Origin: Lepus europaeus
Lineage: Eukaryota; Chordata; Mammalia; Lagomorpha; Leporidae
DNA length: 64,000 nt
NCBI RefSeq assembly: GCF_033115175.1
Contig: NC_084837.1
Coordinates: forward strand, 30,768,266 to 30,832,265
Direction of reading: 5' to 3'
Made by a program: the position numbers and the translations under genes. Positions 58,573 to 64,000 of the stretch are shown here, in pieces (position 1 is the first letter of the stretch; every line of letters begins with the position of its first letter). Below the pieces are notes generated by a model. It had not been told where the DNA came from. It worked only from the letters and a program-made list of their open reading frames with translations, and ran no database searches.

Positions 58573-58972
58573 TGGAAAGAAGAGAGGTTTGCCACATTAG
58601 CCTCACCTGCCAGACCCCTAGGGAGACTGGGCAGGTACTCCTCTACTCTAGATTCTGAGCATGTGGAAAGTAGAAGTAGGGTGTACTGGAGAAGGCAGGA
58701 GTACCATTTGTGAAAAGTACGTTTTATTTGAAAGAATATAAGATATTTATTCAGGAAGGAATATGGTTGAGATAATATCTGGAAATGTTTATATTTTATT
58801 CTTCTTGTGTTTTCTATTTTTTCCTTCCAACAAGTCAAATAGATACTGTGCCCTTTTGTGCTTATTATCTCAGGAGATGAATGTAGCAGATGCACCATCA
58901 GAAAGATGCATGCCAGACATTTCCCTTCACTGCTTTCCCCAGGACTCAACCCCAGAATTCAGAGAGGATTTG
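58573..58972. other. unique sequence
   Basis: Nothing recognised. Confidence 0.5.
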
Positions 58973-59310
58973 CAGGTCGGCCACCGATGTAGGTTCTGCA
59001 TCAGTGATTCCACCAATTACAGATTAAAAATAATTCAGAAAAAAGATTGCATCTGTACTGAACATGTAACATACTTTGTTCTTTGTTATTACTTCCCTAA
59101 CAATAACAGTACAACAACAATTTACATGACATTTATTTTTTGTTTGTTATTATAAGTAACCCAGAGATGATTTAAAGTATACAGAGGATGTGCATATTAT
59201 TTGCAAATACTATTCCATTTTATGTAAGGGACTTGAACATCTGCAGATTTTTACATCTGAGGGAAGTCCTGGAACCATTCCGCTGTGGATACTAAGGGAT
59301 GACTGTATAG
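58973..59310 (+). mobile_element. MER2 (Tigger-type MITE), full length
   Basis: About 338 bp, close to the family's 345 bp. The left end is GGTCGGCCACCGATGTAGG and the right end GGATACTAAGGGATGACTGTA. The interior 'gcatctgtactgaacatgtaac', 'agagatgatttaaagtata' and 'catctgcagatttttacatctg' is diagnostic. DNA transposon, cut-and-paste, long inactive. Confidence 0.87.
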
Positions 59311-59888
59311 ACAAAGGATCTCATCCAGGAGGCAGGGGAGTTGGGCTGTTCTGTAGGCTAGAGAAAAAGACTTCTCCAGCATCTGCCCTGGTTCCAGCCG
59401 AGTCGCAGAAGTTGTAGAAGGGGGAGCTACTCGGACCCTGAGCCTTTTCTCATACAGCTTACCAATGTGATGTTTATCAATCTCATCTACATGGCTTGAC
59501 AGTACAGTGACACACTTGATTTCCAGAATTTTTGCAAGGCTTCCCGTGGTCTGGCCTCTCTACAGCTCACAGCTGATTTTTTCTCAAGGGCTTTGTCATC
59601 TGATCTGGTGGTCTGGCTGAGAAGCAGAGAAAAGCTGCTGTGTGCATTGCAGACCCACAGGACTCCGTTTCTGTGTCTCTCTCTCCCTGTGTATTTCTGT
59701 CTTTGCCTCCCATTTCTTTCCACCTAAAAGGAATCTCTTGTTTCATTCCCCTGACCTCTGAAAAGTCTTTTCCTTTTCAGGCTTCCAGCTGTCAGTTTTT
59801 GAGAATCCCCTTCTTTCCTTTATCAAACTCCAAAGCTTAGGCTTTTGAATATTATTGGAAGATTGTAGCCTGCTTTGGAAGTTCATTA
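59311..59888. other. unique sequence
   Basis: Nothing recognised. The open frame on the minus strand (59487-59723) is unsupported. Confidence 0.45.
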
Positions 59889-59904
59889 GAATATTGAATT
59901 TTAG

Positions 59905-60231
59905 GGGGCCGGCACGTGGCTCTTTAAGTTAATCCTCTGCCTGTGGCGCTGGCATCCCATATGGGCGCTGGGTTCTAGTCCCGGCTGCCCCTCTTCCAGT
60001 CCAGCTCTCTGCTGTGGCCCAGAAGGGCAGTGGAGGATGGCCCAAGTCCTTGGGCCCTGCACCTGCGTGGGAGACCAGGAGGAAGCATCTGGCTCCTGGC
60101 TTCAGATTGGCGCAGCATGCCAGCCGTAGTGGCCACTTGGGGGGTGAACCAATGGAGGAAGACCTTTCTCTCTGTATCTTTCTCTCACTGTCTGTATCTC
60201 TACCCGTCAAATAAATAAATAGAAAAAAAAG
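59905..60231 (+). mobile_element. CSINE, sense, with 14-bp TSD
   Basis: Head GGGGGCCGGCACGTGGCTC, B-box GGGTTCTAGTCCCGGC at 59970, CT arm and tail 'aaataaataaatagaaaaaaaa'. Exact TSD GAATATTGAATTTT at 59889-59902 and 60232-60245. Confidence 0.95.
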
Positions 60232-60245
60232 GAATATTGAATTTT

Positions 60246-60583
60246 CCATGTTTAGCTTGAGTAAAGAACATAGTCTGATTGCCTCCTTGAATTGAAGGTA
60301 AAAAGGAAGATTACAGGGAGAAAAAGTACTTGGATACCAGTATTTCAAAATATTATTCCAGCCAAACAGACATTGTGGAGTGTGAGATGAGCAAACAGAT
60401 CACAGTGAATTTAGCAAATATTTACTGAGGCTTACCTGTCTAGGAAATATTGTAAATACTGTCTACCCTCTCTTTTCACAAAGCTTTATATGGCTTTAAT
60501 AGTTTTCATGGTGAGTGATGTTGAAACATTTTAAGCACTTAGTAAATGAATGTAGAAATACTTACTGTCCTTTAAAAAATGTG
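60246..60583. other. unique sequence
   Basis: Nothing recognised. Confidence 0.5.
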
Positions 60584-60958
60584 AAGGGGTTGGTCTTTTG
60601 GTTCAGTGTGGTAAGCTGCTGCTTGTAACACAGGCATCTCATATTAGATGGAGTGCTGGTTGGAATCCCAGCTGCTCTACTGCTCCATTCCAGCTTCCAA
60701 CAAATGTTCCAGAGAAGGCAGTGGAAGATGGCCCAAGGATTTGGGCCTCTGCCTTCCACATGAGAGACCCATATGGAGTTCTAGGTTGCTGGCTTTAGTT
60801 TGACCTAGCCCTAGCTGTTGAGGGCATTTGGGGAGTGAACCAGTGAGTAGAAGATCTCTCTCTCTCCCTCCCTGTCTTTTCGTTCATTCTCACTTCTCTC
60901 TTTCTGTTTCTCCCTCCCTTTCTCTGTCACTCTGCCTTTCAAATAAACAAAGAAATTA
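60584..60958 (+). mobile_element. CSINE, old, sense
   Basis: 'ggggttggtcttttggttcag' head, 'gttggaatcccagctgctc', 'gtggaagatggcccaagg', a long CT-rich arm and CAAATAAACAAAG tail. Confidence 0.88.
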
Positions 60959-62181
60959 TTAAATATGTGGCACTAGAATATAATTAAAAGTGTTAATCCA
61001 GGGGTCTTCTACATGAGAAATGACATATAAAGGGAGGACCAGAAAAGAACAGGATAGAGAGTCCAGGGAGAGGAATGCCATTCTTTCTACATTTTGAAAG
61101 ATGCAAAGGTTAATCTTCTCTTAAGGTAAGGGAGCTATTGTCATGGCTCTCATTTACAATCACTACTTGTAAGTGAGTTAATTGGCCCTCATTACTCTTC
61201 ATCTGTGCTTGTATTTAACTTTTGATTTTTTTCCCCCTATTTTTGGACATCTATCAAATCAAGGTTTCACACAGTAGCTTACTTGAAAGCCTTTGACTTA
61301 GCCTATTACCTGAGGACTAAACTTTGATGTAAAGCTAGGCTCTTTATGAAACTTTTCCCTCCCTCCTACATCCACTCCTTTGTTTATATCTGGGTAGGAA
61401 ATGTTCCTGATGACCCACTGAGTCACATAAAGGGTCTCTGCACACTAGAGAAAATGACTGGGTTGGCAGGCTCCTGTGCTTCTCCCAGAATGGGGCTGAA
61501 GCAAGTCCAAACCTCCCGACAACATTACCCATAGGTGGTGTATCCCCAGGAGGGCTGCTTTCCAGGAGCTAGCATTGGGCCTGCTGTGGTTTGGGTTAAT
61601 GTGGTCTTGGTGAGGAAGTGTTGCTGTTTTCCAGCATCCTCAACTCCTGCTGTATTCTGAAAGAGGTGAGGGCTACCTATTGATCAGTTGGCTCAGGGAG
61701 GGGGCATTGCTGAAATGACTCTACTGTGTTCCCAGCAGAGCCCTTTATGTCTGCCATCTGTGGTGGCTGGATGTGCACCAATCCCAGAGTGCTTTTTAAT
61801 TGGAATGGTTGTTCAAACAGCAAGCACGATTTCATAGTTTTCTCCCTTCTCCAACTATACTTTTGGCTTTTGCTCTTTATGTAGGAGAAAGAATAGTTTA
61901 TTTTTCAATATTGAATTCTCTTTTCTTTTTGAAAATAGTCCATTGGATATTTTAAAAGGGTTCAGGCAAATGAGAAGAGCTGGCTCAATTATCTGTTCTG
62001 GAGTAAATTATCAGCTTATTAACAACAAAGGAAACTCTTTTGCTCCTGATTGCCACAGAGTTACTATCAACCATGCCTCCTCTTATGTAAAAGCTTGCCA
62101 AGTAAGCAGTTCTATTTGCCTCCTGAGAATCCAGGGATATTTTAAGAAAAATGGTCCATTGAAAGTGTCTTTGAAGACAAA
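60959..62181. other. unique sequence
   Basis: Nothing recognised. The open frame at 61943-62221 is unsupported and runs into MER2. Confidence 0.45.
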
Positions 62182-62513
62182 GCACAGTTGTCCTTTCCTA
62201 TCTGTGAGGAGTTGGTTCTAGAACCCTTGAAAAATAGCAAAATCTTAAGATGCTCAGGTCCCTTATATAAAATGGTATAATATTTGCGTATAACCGTACA
62301 CAGCCACCAAACACTTGAAAAAATAATACCTAATGTTGCAAATATGTTTTTAAATAGTTATTATGCCATATTTCTCAGGTAATAACAAGAATAAAAAATC
62401 TATGTGTGTTCAGTACAGATGTAACTATCAGAGGCCTACCTACGTTTTTAGTTTGTGGTTGCCTGAACTGTAGATATGGAACCCATAGATGTGGAAGGCT
62501 GACTGCACAGTTT
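62182..62513 (-). mobile_element. MER2 (Tigger-type MITE), antisense
   Basis: Left 'cacagttgtcctttcctatctgtgaggagttggttc', interior 'gctcaggtcccttatataaaatggtata' and 'gtgttcagtacagatgtaac', right end 'tgtggaaggctgactg'. It is the same family as 58973-59310 in the other orientation. Confidence 0.83.
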
Positions 62514-62599
62514 TGTTGCCTACCCATGCTCAGCAAAAGTCTACTTTAACCTACTATAGAAGGAACTTCTTGTGGCCACTAGGAGCTACAATTCTAGCA

Positions 62600-62765
62600 G
62601 TGTGATTATTTTATTTGTGGGTCATCTTGAGTAAGTTGCTTAACCACTGTGTGCCTCATCCATCAAATGGGAAGGACACTCTGAGTTCTCATCTGTAAAA
62701 TGGAAAAAGGGATAATGGATTAAATGAGGCATTATTTTTAAACACTTTTGAAAATGCTGAACATG
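62600..62765 (+). mobile_element. MIR fragment
   Basis: 'gagtaagttgcttaaccactgtgtgcctcatccatcaaatggg' then a second 'tcatctgtaaaatgg' and 'ggattaaatgagg'. The 'catc...aaatggg' segment occurs twice, so it carries a small internal duplication. Confidence 0.8.
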
Positions 62766-62879
62766 GGGTTTGTTAGGAAAGAGTTGCAGATTGGTGCTTC
62801 CTCACAAGAGCACCATAAATTTTAGGAAAAGAGGCGCAGAATAGAGAGGAGGTGTGTATGAATTTACAGTCAGATCCCA

Positions 62880-62885
62880 TTTATT
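62880..62885 (-). terminator. Poly(A) signal of solo LTR
   Basis: AATAAA on the minus strand within the R region. Confidence 0.65.
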
Positions 62886-62978
62886 CAGTGAAAATAAACT
62901 CACTTAGGTGGGTGACCAACTACCAGTGTGCACGTGATGGAACACATGGCAGAAGGCCCTGACTCCTAGGGGCCGGGC

Positions 62979-62992
62979 CTTTTTATATTTTA
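62979..62992 (-). promoter_or_regulatory. TATA box of solo LTR
   Basis: Minus strand TAAAATATAAAAAG, correctly spaced upstream of the LTR poly(A) signal. Confidence 0.6.
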
Positions 62993-63349
62993 GGAGGGTT
63001 AGGGATGGGAGTGGGAGTAGGGGGCAGCAGGCAGAGGAGAATTCCTGGAATTGGTCTTTCAGGTATTCCAACAACTGGTCTTTCAGGTGGCCCTGGGGGG
63101 TGGGGTATAAAGGTAATAGAGTATGAGACCCTATTTGGATTCAAGGGCAAGGAACAAATTCCAGTGTTTATCTTTTGGACAATTAGGGAGAATGGCTGAG
63201 GCCTATGTTTTTGTTCCATCAGGGTTAACTATGACCAATGTTGCAAACCAGATTTTTCCTTTAGACAGCCTTTCAATGCTGACAACCTCTCCCTACATGT
63301 TGTCATACTTGTATTCCAAATTCTGGTAAGGAAGTGTAAAAACCATCCA

Positions 63350-63480
63350 GTATTTATTTAATGTTTATTTATTTATATTCATCTGCTGGAAAGAGAGAGA
63401 AACAGGAAAGAGGGAGAAGAAGACATAGGAGAGAGACTAAAAGGGAGAAGGAGAGATGGTGGAGAGACATAAAGAATCTT
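63350..63480 (-). mobile_element. Truncated CSINE tail/arm, purine-rich
   Basis: 'tatttatttaatgtttatttatttatattc' then a long GA-rich arm. The central and head parts are missing; the next SINE follows in opposite orientation. Confidence 0.5.
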
Positions 63481-63482
63481 CC

Positions 63483-63598
63483 AGGGCCAGCATCATGCAG
63501 TAGGTTGATCCTCCACTTGCGACGCTGGCATCCCATATGGGCATCAGTTCTAGTCCCTGCTACTCCTCTTCCAATCCAGCTCTCTGCTGTGGCCTGGT
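63483..63598 (+). mobile_element. CSINE head, cut by LTR
   Basis: AGGGCCAGCATCATGCAGTAG head, B-box 'agttctagtccc', 'ctctctgctgtggcctgg', then an abrupt change. Its 3' half would lie beyond the window. Confidence 0.85.
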
Positions 63599-64000
63599 GT
63601 TGCTGTGGATTTGTTCTGAGAGGAGAAACGCAGTGGGGGAAAGATGTTCAGAGTCACCACACATTCACCACGAGTCGGGTGAAAGCAGGCTAGAGGCAAG
63701 CAGCTCGCAGACTCGTTTATTTCAGTTGGTGCAGCAGCATCAATAGGAGGCATCATCCTTGGCCATACTATTGTTGACCCCATTTCCATGTGGTCCCTAT
63801 ACACAGCTGTGCCTGTCTTGGGTTGCCCCCCAGGGGATCTTACCCATCGTTGACTACCTAGCCCTCAAAGCGGGAGACCACAGGAGTGCTTGCTCAGATG
63901 GGATAGGAATGAGGAACAATGGTAATCAGGAATGGCGTGATCACAAACAGGCTGTTGGCTGTTTGAATGGCTGACTGGAGCTACTGGGGTATAAAGCAGT
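63599..64000 (-). mobile_element. Endogenous retroviral LTR, runs off window
   Basis: Minus orientation. The outer edge at 63599 reads TGTTGCTGTGG, so the LTR ends CCACAGCAACA. An AATAAA signal (complement of 63716-63721) is followed by about 115 bp of R/U5-like text. U3 continues to the window end. It is a different family from the solo LTR. Whether it is a solo LTR or the 3' LTR of a provirus cannot be told here. No retroviral gene is visible. Confidence 0.7.
63716..63721 (-). terminator. Poly(A) signal of edge LTR
   Basis: AATAAA on the minus strand, preceded by 'caccaactga'. Confidence 0.55.

Larger units (their letters stand above)
62771..63221 (-). mobile_element. Solo LTR of an endogenous retrovirus, 451 bp
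   Basis: Minus-strand LTR. Read on that strand it begins TGATGGAAC and ends CCTAACA, i.e. TG...CA termini. A TATA box (complement of 62979-62992) lies about 95 bp before an AATAAA signal (complement of 62880-62885), followed by about 110 bp of R/U5. The U3 contains a short ACCTGAAAGACCA-type tandem. TSD GGGTT at 62766-62770 and 63222-63226. No internal retroviral sequence adjoins either side, so recombination has left a solo LTR. The 5-bp TSD does not fix the class. Confidence 0.8.

Noticed and set aside
58389-58949. 186-codon minus-strand frame
   Set aside because: It crosses a (CA)n tract that keeps frames open, has Cys/Val repeats from that tract and shows no homology or splice context that I recognise.
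59965-59985. tRNA gene from B-box-like GGTTCTAGTCC
   Set aside because: The boxes belong to tRNA-derived CSINE heads; no cloverleaf with intact stems is present.
1-64000. CRISPR array, operon or phage-like system
   Set aside because: The repeats are dispersed retroelements with TSDs, not regularly spaced; the DNA is mammalian, with no prokaryotic gene arrangement.

Overview
This is repeat-dense mammalian nuclear DNA with no intact protein-coding gene that I can support. It most probably comes from a lagomorph, and the European rabbit fits best. The diagnostic feature is about 33 copies of a tRNA-derived SINE of about 320-370 bp. Its head is rich in GCCGGCGCC, it has a GGTTCTAGTCC-type B box, and it carries a GA/CT-rich arm that ends in A-rich or TAAATAAA tails: the lagomorph C repeat (CSINE). 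The second feature is a set of L1 elements whose 3' UTR carries a long G-rich tract just before the tail. Older pan-mammalian repeats (MIR, L2, MER2, MER5-like, MaLR LTRs, an L1M 3' end) form the background.

Layout. Bases 1-623 are unique. Bases 638-6581 are one antisense L1 insertion with an exact 14-bp target-site duplication (TSD) and a textbook L1 endonuclease site. Inside, it is a chimera: ORF1 and the 5' half of ORF2 are joined, through a 49-bp piece that looks like an L1 5' terminus, to the late part of ORF2 and the 3' UTR. The reverse transcriptase core is absent. A 5'-truncated TAOK1 retrocopy (948-2078) with its own 14-bp TSD sits inside its 3' UTR. Bases 6.6-12 kb hold a SINE cluster, a MaLR LTR, a MIR and a Tigger-like DNA transposon. 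An L2 block follows at 12.46-13.4 kb. Bases 15-17.7 kb hold three young CSINEs and older L1 ends. An L1 3' fragment (18369-19197) precedes a decayed MRTO4 processed pseudogene (19704-20625).

A second long antisense L1 (about 24748-30936) retains both ORF remnants and a GC-rich 5' UTR. It carries two nested insertions of its own. Bases 31-50 kb are mostly unique AT-rich DNA with scattered MIR, L2, MER, MaLR and CSINE copies, plus a split SINE that contains two tandem L1 3' ends (44488-45516). Bases 50.5-53.0 kb are a nest of at least five insertions in one ancient repeat, including two oppositely oriented CSINEs at the same target. Bases 53-62 kb are mostly unique, with one full-length MER2. 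The right end holds a second MER2, a MIR, a complete 451-bp solo LTR (62771-63221), and an endogenous retroviral LTR that interrupts a CSINE at 63599 and runs off the window.

Nothing here works as an operon or pathway. The coherent story is retrotransposition in layers: L1 machinery supplied the L1s, SINEs and both retrocopies, and TSDs date many events relative to each other. One possible exon (about 49619-49771, + strand) is flagged at low confidence. Family names come from recognition by eye; boundaries without a TSD are approximate.
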